Positions 1-10,490 of a stretch of 64,000 nt of DNA are shown one piece after another. The notes beneath the pieces were generated by a model. That model saw nothing but the letters and a program-made list of their open reading frames with translations. It had not been told where the DNA came from and ran no database searches. How positions within the stretch are numbered: the stretch's first letter is position 1; every line of letters starts with the position of its first letter. The translations under genes and the position numbers were made by a program. Source of the DNA: Notamacropus eugenii (taxonomy: Eukaryota; Chordata; Mammalia; Diprotodontia; Macropodidae); assembly GCF_028372415.1 (NCBI RefSeq), contig NC_092872.1:395595853-395659852 (forward strand), read 5' to 3'.

Positions 1-1489
1 GCATAAATTGTAACTGAAAAAAAAAATCAGAAATAGCAGTCAGAATGGCAGATAAGAGACAGCAACCCAGCTGAACTCACCCAACATTCCCCTCCAACAA
101 TTTTAAAATACTGAATCAAATTTAATTGTGGAGCAACAGAGCCAATAATAGGATAATGCAAGGCATTTTTCCAACCTTAGGAATATAACCTGAAATACCT
201 TAGGAAATCAAAAGCAAAAGTCTGTGACAGTGAAGCAGGGCTTCTCACAGTAAAACTGTCTTCAGTATGAGGCATGGGTTTTGTGGTGGCTGCAACAGCA
301 GCAGCAACATCTTCAGGAGCCCTTAGGCCAGAGGAAGTGAGTAGTCAGACAACTGATTAGAGAAAGATTACAGGGGACCCCGAGTTGGCACTGGGTGCTA
401 GATCTTGTTGTGTCACCCATATTCAGTTCTGGATCTTAGTTCAAAGATAGAGAGTAGCAGTAGTTCTTGTAACTGTAGGGGAGCAGTTTATATATACTAA
501 AGCATAGGTCAGGAGAACAGTGACCATACCTCTCCTCACATACTACTTTGGAAGCACAGAAAACTTATAGACCTTTAGAAATAAGTCTGAAAGCAGGAGC
601 AACAAAATTTTCTAAAGCTTGAAATAGTATCCTTCCTTCCCAAATAAACAGAGCTCAACATGAATATAAAATTAAAATTCAAGAAATAAACTGGATAAAA
701 AATGAGCAAACATAAAAGTAGAACCTAACCATAAAAAGCTACTACGGTCCCCAGAAAGATCAAGACATACATTTTGAAGATAACAACAATGTGAACAAAG
801 CTACAAACAAAACCTTAAAGAAAAATAAATTACAAATTTGTCACAAGCCCCAAAACATTCCTGGAAGAGCCAAAGAATGAGATGAATGGTAATGGAAAAA
901 TTGGGAAAACAAATGAGAGTGGTACAGAAAATTATGAAAAACATTACCAATTTAGTAAAAGCTACACACACACATACCCACACATACAAATAAAACCAAT
1001 TCTGAATAAAACACCTTAAAAAAAAGAATTAGTCAAATGAAGAAGTAAAATTGTGCTGAAGAAATAGGTCACAAAGAAACAATTTAAAAAATTACTGGAC
1101 TACCTGAAAGTCTTAGAACCAGAGAATAAAATAGAAGTTAAAAGAATCTACTGATTGTCTCCTCAACAAAAAGATTCCAACATCAAACTTCCAGGAATTT
1201 TATAACCATATTGCAGAACTCCTAGGTAAAGAAAATATTGCAAGTAGCCTGTAAGAAATCATTCAGATACTCTGAGGTCACAGCCAGGCATATACAAGAA
1301 TTAGCAGATTCTATGTTAAAGAAGTAGAGGGCTAGGAATATGGTATTCCAGAGGTCAAAAGATCTAAGATCACTACTGAACAAAACTGATCATAATCCTT
1401 CAGGGAAAAAATGGGTATTTAATGAGATAGAGGACTTTCAAGCATTCTTGCTAAGAAGACTAGCACACAAGAGATATTTAGGGTCAAGT
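1..1489 (+). mobile_element. L1 fragment: 5'UTR and ORF1, decayed
   Basis: The first roughly 690 bases resemble the marsupial L1 5'UTR (openings such as 'cagctgaactcacccaacattcc' in shortened form, and a 'cttcaggagccc' block). From about 690 the start of ORF1 is recognisable ('aaaaaatgagcaaacataaaag'). The ORF1 C-terminal half follows at 1090-1460, with wording matching the intact ORF1 copy at 25.8 kb (the LPES segment, then the region encoding the C-terminal domain). Frameshifts and stops break every frame. The L1 stops at about 1489, where an LTR begins. Confidence 0.8.
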
Positions 1490-2101
1490 TGTGATATCCT
1501 CTGGATCTAACAAAGTTGTAAACATTCTGAGTTGAGATTTCACTTTGAGGCTTAGTTTTTGGTAAGCAGCTTTGAATGCGAAATGAGGGAAGTCGCTAAG
1601 GAGCCCCCTGGCTTTGAGAAGCCAGGTGTCATGCTTCCCTCTCTGGTACCTGGGAAGACAGCTGTACCTGTCTGTTGAATTATGGTCAGGCAGAGGAAGC
1701 CATGTCTGTTGATTACTTTGGGCTTACTGATTGGAAGTGTTTGTTTGGGTAGATGATGATTCTGGGAAGCTGTTAAAGGAGTCCCCTGGCTTTCAGAATC
1801 CAGATGTCATGCTTTCCCCTCTGGTAACTATGATAAGAGAGTTGGGGTTCAATTGTTTGTTGAATTCAGGCAGAGGAAGGCATTTCTGTTGATCTTTTGA
1901 TTTCTCTGTATTTTCTTTGAAATTCAGGGTGCTGACTCACTGAACTAGCTGAATGATATATGTACTTGCTTAAAGGAATGATACAAGTGCTTGACTAAAG
2001 TGATTGTTAACCCCTTGAAAACTGTTTTCCTTTTATGAATACAGATATAAGAACTTGTAATAACAGGTCCTCCTGTGTATTTTGGGGTACTTACTGTTAC
2101 A
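1490..2101 (+). mobile_element. Solo LTR, family A
   Basis: A 612-bp block of non-L1 sequence lies between two L1 pieces. It starts with TG at 1490 and ends with 'tactgttaca' at 2101, so it has the TG...CA ends of a retroviral LTR. A second, partial copy at 22345-22566 shares the last 220 bases and the same end, which fixes the right boundary. It contains an internal tandem duplication with a period of about 178 bp (1594-1740 and 1769-1905). The left boundary is inferred from the loss of L1 similarity. No target-site duplication was found, and no internal retroviral sequence is next to it. Confidence 0.6.
1594..1905. repeat. Two-unit tandem repeat inside LTR A
   Basis: The segment 'gagccccctggctttgagaa' at 1601 recurs as 'gagtcccctggctttcagaa' at 1779. 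Each is followed by a 'gtcatgctt' block, a 'gttgaatt' block and a 'caggcagaggaag' block in the same order. The period is about 178 bp. In retroviral LTRs such duplications usually lie in the U3 enhancer region; that role is inferred here. Confidence 0.75.
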
Positions 2102-3645
2102 CCTAGTCATACCAGATCTTAAATTGTATTATAAAAAAGCAATCATCATAACCACTTGGTAGTGACTAAAAAAAAGAGGGGTAGATCAGTGGAAAAGGTT
2201 AGGTACATAAGATTCAGTAGTCAATGACTACAGAAGTCTACTATTTGATAAACCCAAGGGCTCCAGATTCTGGGATAAGAGCTCAATGTTTGACAAAAAC
2301 TGGTGGGAAAACCTGAAAATAATGTGGCAGAAATTTGACATAGGCCAGTATCTGTCACTGTATACCAGAATAAAGTCCAAATGGGTACACAATCTAAGTA
2401 TAAAGGCTGATACTATAAACAAACTAGGGGAGGAAGGAATAGTTTATTTGTCAGATTCATGGAGAATGGAGGAATTTATGACCAAACAAGAGATGGTGAA
2501 CATTATGAAATGCAAAATGGATAACTTTGATTATATCAAATCAAAAAGTTTTTGCACAAACAAAGCCATTGCAACCAAGATTAGGAGAGAAGCAGAAAAC
2601 TGGGAAAGAGTTTTTGCAACTAATGCTTGAAATAAAGGCCTCATTTCTAAACTATATAGAGAACTGAGTGAAATTTACAAGAACACAAGTCATTTCCCAA
2701 TTGATAAATCATCAAAGGATAGGAACAGGTAGTTTTCAGAGGAAGAAAGTAAAGATATCTATAGTCATATGCAAAAATGTACTAAATCACTATTGATTAG
2801 AGAGATGCAAATCAAAACAATTCTGAGGTACCACATCGCAGTTACCAGATTAGCTATCATGACAAAACTGGAAGATGATAAATGTTGGAGAAGATGTGGG
2901 ATAGTTGGAACACTAATTCATTGTTGGCAGAGCTGTGAGCTGATCTAACCATTCTGGTGAGCACTTCGGAACCATCCCTAAAGGGTTATAAAAACATAAA
3001 TATCCTTTGACCCAACAATACTGTTTCCAGATCTGTATCCCCAAAAGATCATAATAAATGGTAAAAGTACCCATATGTGCAAAAATATTGATAGCAACTC
3101 ATTTTTGTGGTGACCAAGAACAGTGAATCAATGGGATGCCTATCATTTGGGGAATGGTTGAACAGGTTGTGGTATATGAATGTAGTGGAATACTATTATG
3201 CTATGAGAAATGATTAACAGGTAGACTTCAGATGCTGAACGAGGTGAGTAGAGCCACAAAAACATTATATACAACAACAGCCACAGTGTGTTAAGATGGT
3301 TTATAACAGACATAGCCCTTCACAGCAGTGCAAGAACGTAAAACATTTCCAAAGGACTCATGATGCAAAATGTCATCCACATCCAGCGAAAGAATTACAG
3401 GGTCAGAACACAGAATGAAACAGACTATTTTCTCTTTTGTTATGTTTTGCTTTTCTCATGGTTCCTCCCATTAGTTTTGATTTTTCTATGCAACATGACT
3501 AATGTGAAAATGTGTTTAACAGGAATATATGTGTAGAACCCATATAAGATTGCGTGCCATTTTGGAGAGGGAATGGGGAGGGAGGAGTGGAAAATTCAGA
3601 ACTTATGGAAGTGATTGTTGAATACTAAAAACAAATAATAAATTT
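2102..3645 (+). mobile_element. L1 fragment: ORF2 C-terminus and 3'UTR
   Basis: This covers the C-terminal third of L1 ORF2 and the 3'UTR. An open stretch at 2286-2630 (about 114 codons) encodes the ORF2 segment with '...FDYIKSKSFCTNKA...', close to the well-known L1 'DYIKLKSFCTAKE' motif. The 'CWR-RCG...LLHCWW'-like region follows at about 2880-2930, then 'MWYIYTMEYYAAI'-like sequence at about 3170-3200. The 3'UTR has the 'gttcctcccattagttttg' block and ends in an A-rich tail near 3645. Stops and frameshifts show it is dead. Confidence 0.85.
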
Positions 3646-3649
3646 TAGG

Positions 3650-4965
3650 GAAAATGAATTGGAAACTAAAATTTCTAATCCTAAAGAATGAGTTTGCCAA
3701 AGAATAAAACATAGAAAGAATCGATAATTACATCAAAAAGACTGACAATCATGAAACAGTATACCAAAATTTGTGAAGTACAGCCAAAATAGTACTTAGG
3801 GGAGAATTTATACCTTTCAACACATTCACCAATAGCAAGAGATAGCAGGTTAATGCTTTGTGCATCCCATGAAAAATAACAAGAAAAAGTAAGTTAAAAT
3901 CCCCAATTAAACACCAAAATAGTCCTGAAAATAAAAGGAGATATTAATAAAATTAACTGAAATGAAAACCATTGAATTTCTAAGTAAAAGTAGAAACTGA
4001 TTTTGTGAAAAAATCAAGAAAATTGACAAGCCATTGATTATTGTGACCATAGTAATATAGTGTTTGATAAACTCAAAGAACCTGGATTTTGAGGCAGCAA
4101 TTCATTATTTAATGAAAAGTGCTGGGAAAACTGGAAAGCATTTTTGCAAAACCTAGGTATAAACCAATATTTCACACTATTTACAAGATAATTCCAAAAT
4201 GAGTGCATAATTTGGACATAAAGAATGATATAATAAGGAAACTAGGGGAGAATGGAATAAGAAGAATATTTGACTAAACAAGAGATAGAGAGGAACACGG
4301 AAAGCAAAATGGAGAGTTTTGATTTCATTACTTGTTTAAACTGCATAAACAAAAGAAATGCTGCCAATATTAGAAGGAAAGCAGGACAGCAAAATTTACA
4401 GTAAATTTCTCAGGTAATGATCTCATTTCTCAAATATAAGGGAACCAGGTCAATTTTTACCAATAAGTGCCATTTCCCCAATTGATAAATAGTCAAAGGA
4501 CAAGGAAAGTCAGTTTTCCCAAGAAGAAATTGCAGCTATTTATATTCCTATGAAAAAAAAAATCCTCTGCATCACTATTGATTAGACAAATGCAAATGAA
4601 AACAATTCTTAGGTATGACCTCATACATCTGAGATTTGCTAATATGACAGAAAAGGAAAATGTGGAATGCTTGAGGGACTGTGGAAAACTGGGTTGCTAA
4701 TGCACTTTTGGAGAAGTTGTGATTTGGTCAAGCCATTCTGGAGATCAATTTGGAGCTATACCCTAAGGGGTACAAAGCTTTGAATGCCCTTTGGACTAAA
4801 AATACCCCTACTAAAAGTGTGTTCCAAAGAGATCAAAGAAAAAAGAAGTGGCTTTTTATGTGTAAAAAAATATAGTATTTAGGGTTTTAGCATCACAAAC
4901 TCTTTTTGTGGTGGTAAAAAAAATGCAAACTGAGGAAATGTCCATCATTTGGAGAATGGCTGCTA
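3650..4965 (+). mobile_element. Older L1 ORF2 fragment with internal deletion
   Basis: A more diverged L1 in the same orientation abuts the previous fragment. Bases 3650-4030 match the linker between endonuclease and reverse transcriptase of ORF2. Around 4035 the sequence jumps to the ORF2 C-terminal part ('tagtgtttgataaactcaaa', then the 'gattcattacttgtttaaa' equivalent of DYIKLKSF). The match fades near 4965. The missing reverse-transcriptase core implies an internal deletion of more than 1 kb. Confidence 0.7.
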
Positions 4966-5059
4966 TGTCACAGGAAGTATGCTAAGTCAGATGTCCATCA
5001 TGGTCTGGGCAGAGAGACAGGGAGAGTCAGGAGGTAGCAAACTCTCAGGAATTCAGTTA

Positions 5060-5433
5060 CACTGGTATAATTGTTGTTCCATGAGCAAGATACTCCATCT
5101 CTTGGCTTCAGGAACTTCCGTTGGCAGTCCCTGATGCTTGGTATTCTCTCCTTCCTTATCTCTGCCTCCTGACTTCTCTGGCTTTCCTCTTTTCATTCCA
5201 ACTAAAATCCCACCTTTTGCAGTTGGCATTTCCCAATTCATTTTTATTCTACTGTCTTAATTATTTGCTATTTATCCAACACATAGCTTGTTTGTACTTA
5301 TTTATGCTTGTCTCCCTCATGGACTTTGAGCTCCCCATAGGGTAGGAATTATCATGTCTCTTATATGTCTCCCCAGAACTTAGCATAGTTTCTGACATTT
5401 AGTAGGCACTTAATAAATGTTTTATTGATGGTC
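5060..5433 (+). mobile_element. L2 LINE 3' end
   Basis: The sequence has the L2 C-terminal coding wording ('ctccatctcttggcttcagg', 'tctctgcctcctgacttctc', 'aaaatcccaccttttgcag') and the typical L2 tail ('cccagaacttagcatag', 'gtaggcacttaataaatg'). L2 is an ancient inactive mammalian LINE; this copy is heavily substituted. Confidence 0.8.
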
Positions 5434-5459
5434 TTACTGACATCATCAGGATGCTATCA

Positions 5460-5880
5460 TTATTTGGGATGAAAACCTTAAGTCTTAAAGTCAGAAGAAA
5501 CTTTTCCATTCATCTACTGTAACACTCTTCCAGAACCATGAACCTCTACTACTGCATCTCTCACACCTCACTTTCTGCTGACACAATCCATTTGTTTTGC
5601 AGCAATTCTAAATGCTTGGAAGATTTCCTTGTATTGAACTAAAATTTGCCTCCACATCTCTTCTACTCATTCATCCTTCTATCCCCTTGAGAATAGGACA
5701 AAAATTTCCTTTCCATATGAAATTTTTTCAAATGATTGAAGGTAGGTCATTACCCCTCACCACTAAATCATCTCTTATTTCTTATTATCATAAGTTCTTT
5801 TAAATCCTTTTGTGATGTGTTTTCCAACCCTTTCATGGTCTTTGTCACCTTTCCCTGAAGGTCCTGCCACTTAATAATAT
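5460..5880. repeat. Possible ancient CR1/L3-type LINE fragment
   Basis: The stretch with 'ttttccaaccctttcatggtctttgtcacc' wording (5819-5850) and the preceding 'tatccccttgagaatagg' resembles the mammalian CR1/L3 class by recall only. The match is weak, and the strand is not assigned. No coding frame is evident. Confidence 0.3.
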
Positions 5881-5993
5881 TCATCAAGTCAGTAAACCCC
5901 AAAGGAAGTAGAGAGGGAGACAGAAGCCAGAGGCTGAGGTGGGTTACCCAGTTATCTGGGTCCCTACTCAGGCAGCTTGGTCTACTCACAGGT

Positions 5994-6137
5994 TGTGTTC
6001 ATCCTTCATTTTTGAAGAAGACCATGACATCAGAGAAATGATGACATGACTTGCACTTGACTCTGTTCTGAGGGAGGGAGGGCTGTGCGAGCTCACCAGC
6101 CTCACTTTCTCCTCCTGAGCCATCTGGCTGCCACATA
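5994..6137 (-). mobile_element. Marsupial SINE tail fragment (RTE-type tail)
   Basis: This 140-bp piece matches the tail half of the full SINE at 8521-8832 ('gttcatccttc...gaagaagaccatgacatcag', then 'agggctgtgc' and 'accagcctcactt'). It lacks the tRNA-like head, so it is truncated. It lies just left of the CSNK2B retrocopy's target-site duplication. Confidence 0.75.
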
Positions 6138-6187
6138 ACACTATTGATGTATATTGAAACTATACCAATGACATGGTAAAATTTAAA

Positions 6188-6200
6188 TTATGGTCAGTCT
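6188..6200 (+). repeat. Target-site duplication, left copy (CSNK2B retrocopy)
   Basis: 'ttatggtcagtct' here matches 'ttatggtcagttt' at 7178-7190 with one mismatch. It sits directly against the T-rich (A-tail) end of the retrocopy, as expected for L1-driven insertion. Confidence 0.85.
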
Positions 6201-7177
6201 ATTTTTTTATTTTGCCTTTTCCTCCACTTTATTTCATAGTCCCACTACACCACCACAATAATGACTTCTTCTTAATTTAAACTAAAAACCATTAGGGGTT
6301 CTGGAAAGATGTATGTAAACTAAGGAGAGGGGGAATGTTTTCACAGCCTGAGGTGTTGGGGAGAAGGGGAGGAGACTAGTCAGAGGATGGTCTTGACAAG
6401 GCTCTTGAAGTTGCTGGCTTCCTGAAGTTGCAGCTGATAATCCATTGGGTGGATCTTAAAGCCATAAAGTCTGGGCACAAATTGGTTGGCAGGCCATTTG
6501 GGATGCACCATGAAGAGCATGTCGGGAAAGCCAGTGCCAAAGTAAGCACCCTTTGAGTGGTGGTACCTGGACGACTTGGGATGCACTGGGATCACTACAG
6601 TTTCACCATGGTCTCACCTGGTAGGCAATGGGCAACATGGACTGGTTTTCACAATATACTTGGAGACAATAGTCAAAGTCTCCTTGTTGGTATTTTTTCA
6701 ACATCTGGGCGATGCTGCGATGTGTGGACATGAATCAGTCCACACAGCATCTCGACTGCCTGCTCAATCAGGTCACTCTGGGTAGGATTGTCCCCCAACT
6801 CTTCATTAGGTTCTGAGCTGAAGATCATGTCTAGCGCCTGCCTGTAGTGAGGCACCTCTTCGCTGAGCCTTCTGAGGTTGAACTTGTCTTGGATATAGTC
6901 TTCATCCACCTCACAGAAGAATTCATTGCCTCGAAACTCACAAAACCATGAGATCCATGATACTTCCTCTGAGCTATTCATCTTTACGTGAACGGGTCGG
7001 GGCCAGGGAAGGAGAGGGAGAAGTTGCTCCCAGGAGCAGTGGTGGCAACAGCAAAGCCCGCACAGTGAAAGCGTGGACTCAACCACGGCAGGCGAAGCAG
7101 TGCAGGGGTACGGGACAGGGGAAGGGGAAGAGAAACAGGAGGGCAAGAAAGCACCCAGAGCCCAGGTGCAGGAGGAG
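6201..7177 (-). pseudogene. CSNK2B: CSNK2B processed pseudogene (casein kinase II beta)
   Basis: This is a retrocopy of the mRNA for casein kinase II subunit beta, the regulatory subunit of the CK2 kinase tetramer. Its CDS runs from ATG at 6981 to TGA at 6380. The N-terminus reads [20 protein letters not shown], one residue from the parent's MSSSEEV start, then [13 protein letters not shown] and [13 protein letters not shown] wording. The C-terminal half ([30 protein letters not shown], to KTIL then stop) lies in another frame. A short deletion after 'GLIH' shifts the frame. Further deletions remove the stretch before 'HPKSSR' and four residues after 'MVHP'. In-frame stops fall where the second CPxC zinc pair should be. 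There are no introns. A GC-rich 5' leader is kept (6982-7177). A polyadenylation signal (AATAAA as 'tttatt', 6228-6233) and a degenerate A-tail (T-rich, 6201-6222) mark the 3' end. Target-site duplications flank it. It cannot encode a working subunit. Confidence 0.95.
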
Positions 7178-7190
7178 TTATGGTCAGTTT
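7178..7190 (+). repeat. Target-site duplication, right copy (CSNK2B retrocopy)
   Basis: Partner of 6188-6200, with 12 of 13 bases identical. It sets the 5' end of the retrocopy at 7177, so about 196 bp of 5' leader were inserted. Confidence 0.85.
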
Positions 7191-7308
7191 CACAGAAGGA
7201 AAAAATAAACCCAAATCTTTCCCTCACTCCTGGTTTAGGAGTTGAAAACAACTTCTTTTATTTCGTGTTACAATAACAATATTATCATCTGTAATGGTAT
7301 GAATGACA

Positions 7309-7346
7309 AAGTGTGTTTGTGTGTGTGCGCACGCGCATGTGTGTTC
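7309..7346. repeat. (TG)n with CG interruptions
   Basis: A short alternating purine/pyrimidine tract, TG-rich with an internal 'gcgcacgcgc' palindrome-like core. Confidence 0.8.
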
Positions 7347-7439
7347 CACTTGATTATTCACCAAATTGGAAGAATCCCAGGGATTAAAATATTTTATTAA
7401 CGTAGATGATATTAATACAATACACAAAGATTGAAAGTC

Positions 7440-7645
7440 ATTTTGCAAATGTCTAATTTTAACCTCACTGTGATCCTGGGACATAGATGCTACTCTCTCC
7501 TCTTTTTTTACAGATGAGGAAACTGAAGAAAGCAGAGGTTGAGAGATTTGCCCCAGGTGACATAGCCAGTAAATTACTTAAATCAGATCTGAACTTGGAT
7601 ATTTTTGATTCCAGGTCCAGCGCTCTTTCCGCTATACTACTTATC
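7440..7645 (-). mobile_element. MIR SINE
   Basis: In reverse orientation it shows the MIR core wording: 'cagatgaggaaactgaag' at 7512 (the complement of MIR 'ctcagtttcctcatctg'), then 'ttgccccaggtgacatagcc' and a head complement ending 'gctctttccgctatac'. It is ancient, L2-mobilised and dead. Confidence 0.8.
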
Positions 7646-7649
7646 TATG

Positions 7650-8506
7650 ATATATGTTATCTATTCACTATGTCACCTTGCTACCATATTATAATTAGCT
7701 TTATATCAAACTTCATAAAATTATAGGAGATAAATTAGTACTACCTTATTAAAAATAAATTCAGGAAACTATGAAAGAATAAATAGTTTTGATTCACAAT
7801 GAGAACATACTATAAATCAAACTCTATTTTTAAAGATGTATAAGTATCTTCAGTGGAGTAAAAATCAGAATTATATGAAAAATCATAAAAGTTTTGACAG
7901 AAAGGATGATATAAGATTTATGAACTGCTGCTTATGTTAAAAGAAATTTGATGCAAAAAAGTCCTTTCTTTCCCTGCCCAATTTTTACTTGCATCAATTT
8001 GCTTTCATTTTCATAACAAAAATTTTGAAAAATGAATTTCAAAGAAAATTGAATTTTATGCTCATTTAGCATAATAGCAACATACGTTTGTCAAATTAAG
8101 CCTCATTTAAAATCAAATTGTCAAATAGTTTTGGCATCTGATAGCTTAGTTTGGTTTGTACAATTTCTGAATTTATGATTTTCTGTATTTTGCTTGTATG
8201 AAGCTCACTACAAGAATTTCTTTTAAGAGGGAAACACATACATGCATGCATACATACACATATGCAAATCACATATATTACATCCTTACTAAAATACTGT
8301 TTTGGGATCCATATTGTGAGGCTGCCTTATAAATGAACTACTCTTAAAAGAACTCTTTCAGATATTACAGCAAGTGCCAACCCTCTGAAAGAGTAAAGAT
8401 AATTTAGATCCACCAAAAATGGCTGCTGAAATGAGGAGGCAATAGTTCCTCTGAATTTTGCCTTAGTCAGATGACATATCAAATAATACATTAGGTTCAG
8501 GATACA
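7650..8506. other. No recognised feature
   Basis: An AT-rich stretch with only a short (CATA)n-like run near 8240-8275. I see no coding frame or named repeat. Confidence 0.6.
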
Positions 8507-8520
8507 ACATTTTAGGAATG
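8507..8520 (+). repeat. Target-site duplication, left copy (SINE 8521-8832)
   Basis: 'acattttaggaatg' pairs with 'acgttttaggaatg' at 8833-8846, with one mismatch. The two copies define both SINE ends. Confidence 0.9.
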
Positions 8521-8832
8521 TGTGTGTTTGTCCTTCGTTGCTGAAGAGACAATGCCATCAGAGAAATAATGACATGATTTGAACTTGACTTTGTTTTGAA
8601 TGAGGGAGGGCTGTGCAAGTCACCAGCCTCACTTCTTGTCCAGAGCCATCTGAATCCAGTGAACAGATATTCATCAGGATGACTGAAAATGACCCAGGAT
8701 GAGGCAATTGGGGTTAAGTGACTTGTCCAAGGTCACACAGCTAGTGAGTGTCAAGTGTCTGAGGTGAGATTTGAACTCAGGTCCTCCTGACTCCTGCACT
8801 GGTGCTGTATCCACTGCACCACTTAGCTGCCC
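8521..8832 (-). mobile_element. Full-length marsupial tRNA-headed SINE (MAR1-like)
   Basis: Read on the minus strand, it opens 'ggcagctaagtggtgcagtgg', which contains a polymerase III A box (TGGTGCAGTGG). A B box (GTTCAAATC) follows about 45 bases later. Next come the 'cagacacttgacactcacta', 'gtcacttaacccc' and 'gccatctgaa' blocks, and an RTE-like tail ending 'gaaggacaaacac'. A near-perfect 14-bp target-site duplication flanks it (8507-8520 and 8833-8846). Similar copies lie at 28343-28635 and, truncated, at 5994-6137. Confidence 0.9.
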
Positions 8833-8846
8833 ACGTTTTAGGAATG
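8833..8846 (+). repeat. Target-site duplication, right copy (SINE 8521-8832)
   Basis: Partner of 8507-8520, directly beyond the tRNA-like head of the minus-strand SINE. Confidence 0.9.
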
Positions 8847-9419
8847 GCATTGATATGAATGAACACATCTAGAGAATTCTGTCTTTTCAGCTCTATAGCC
8901 TCCCTAGATATATGTATACAATGATATGTAATGAATGTGAGAATCAATTTAAAAATAAATAAGAATTATTTGTCAATATAGGTATGATCTGGTCCTAATT
9001 ACTATACTTATGAAATGTAAAGAAAATAAAAAGAATCAAAAGAATTTGGCAAAGAAATTCTCCAGTTTTAATGATATTAAATTCCTCTTACAGCATAAAA
9101 GTTAGCAGAGAGTAACATTGCTATTCAGCATATTTAAACTCACTTCAGATACTCAAAGGAATCTTTGATTTAATTAATTTGAGTATCCACTCCAATAATT
9201 CAGATCGCAACCCTTTCATGTTTGTCCATCCTCTGTAGCTTTTGTACATGCCTTTCAGCAAATTGGACCCAGGAGATTCACTCAACATGTTATGAGCCTT
9301 CCTCTCTTTATTCTAATATTGCAAAGATATCAGAAAATCATGCAGACAACCTAGTAGTTATCCCTCATTCTTCTAATATTGACCAGACCATCTTCTTTCA
9401 CAATTACCAGTCCTAGAGA
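8847..9419. other. No recognised feature
   Basis: AT-rich sequence without a convincing frame or repeat. A 64-codon open frame at 9222-9416 has no recognisable domain and is within chance length. Confidence 0.6.
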
Positions 9420-9650
9420 CAACAATGATAATAGTTAGCGTTCATGTTGTGCTTCAAAGTTTGCAAAGAGATTTACAAATATTATCTCTTTTTATCCTCA
9501 CAACAGCCTTAGGAGGTATATGTTATTATTATCCCCCATTAAACACATGAGGAAACTAAGGTTAAGTGACTAGACAGTTTCTGAGGTTGGATTTTAATTC
9601 ACATCTTCCTGACCTCAGATCCAGTGCTCTACTGAGCTACCTAGCTGCCT
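9420..9650 (-). mobile_element. MIR-type SINE, marsupial variant
   Basis: On the minus strand it starts 'aggcagctaggtagctcag' and continues with 'gatctgaggtcaggaag', 'cagaaactgtctagtcactt', 'ttcctcatgtg', 'gataataataacatatacc' and 'ggctgttgtgaggataa'. This is the MIR order with a marsupial-type head. It is nearly full length. Confidence 0.85.
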
Positions 9651-10230
9651 CTATGCCCTGATAACATTATTTATAGCAATTTTTACAATTCCTTATTTCT
9701 CATGTGTTGCAGACTATTTATACCTATTATTTCCCACAGGGCCTCTCCATTTTTAGCTGAGTCTTTTGAAAGTAGACTCAAACTTTTGCTGAAAATACAG
9801 TCAAAATATTTGTAATGTGAGAAAACCAGCAGGATCAAATTTTTCTAGCCTAGCCTTTGAGAACTCAGAAGCACCTCCACACTGCAATGAAGAATTACAG
9901 TAGAACTTTGTGGAGAGTTATTTATTTCCTTCACCAGAACGCTGGTTGCTCAGCATATTGAAAAAAGAAGAAAAAAACTGTTTCTAAATATTTTTGATTC
10001 ATGCACATTTGTTCAAAGCCCAAATATTGAAAACATTTGCATTCAGCTTCATATTGCTGTTGATATGTGCAAAATATGAATTTGCCATATTGTGCAAATA
10101 ATTAAGCAATTACAATCTTTTGGTGTCATAATATTAGTTTCTTTTATGTTGATGAAAAATAGATTACAGTCTTTTTGCAATTTAGAAAATTAAAGAAACA
10201 TATGCTAATGAAACAAGATATGTTTTAATT

Positions 10231-10490
10231 TTGGAGTATATTACAAGCATTTTCTGTCTTCTATCCTGCCTTCTTTCTCCTCTTCTGTTTCTATCCTTCC
10301 ATCTATTCCTTTTTTCCTCCTTCCCTTTTTTCTTCTTATTCTACTTTCATCACTCTCACTGTCCCTTCCTAATATTCCTTTTTTTTTCTATAACCCTTAT
10401 TTTCTTTCACCTTTTTCTATTCCTTCCTACTTCCTATCTGTCTCACATTTGTCTTCCAACTTTCTTTCAACCCTTTTTTCTTCAGGTACA
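10231..10490. repeat. Pyrimidine-rich low-complexity tract
   Basis: A T/C-rich tract with frequent 'cttc', 'ctttt' and 'tccttcc' units. It creates a 112-codon open frame made mostly of S, F and L, which is a composition artefact. Confidence 0.85.

Noticed and set aside
801..989. Short minus-strand frame beginning near 989
   Set aside because: Antisense to L1 ORF1 and built on a 'cacacaca' run.
1594..1905. CRISPR-like or satellite array
   Set aside because: Only two diverged units of about 178 bp inside an LTR; no short spaced repeats, and the genome is mammalian.
6948..7208. Plus-strand frames opposite the CSNK2B retrocopy
   Set aside because: Antisense to the GC-rich leader of a processed pseudogene.
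7309..7346. Z-DNA regulatory site from the alternating TG/CG tract
   Set aside because: Short simple repeat without a gene nearby; no support for function.
8750..8832. tRNA gene in the SINE head
   Set aside because: A and B boxes are present, but there is no cloverleaf, anticodon arm or acceptor pairing; it is a SINE promoter.
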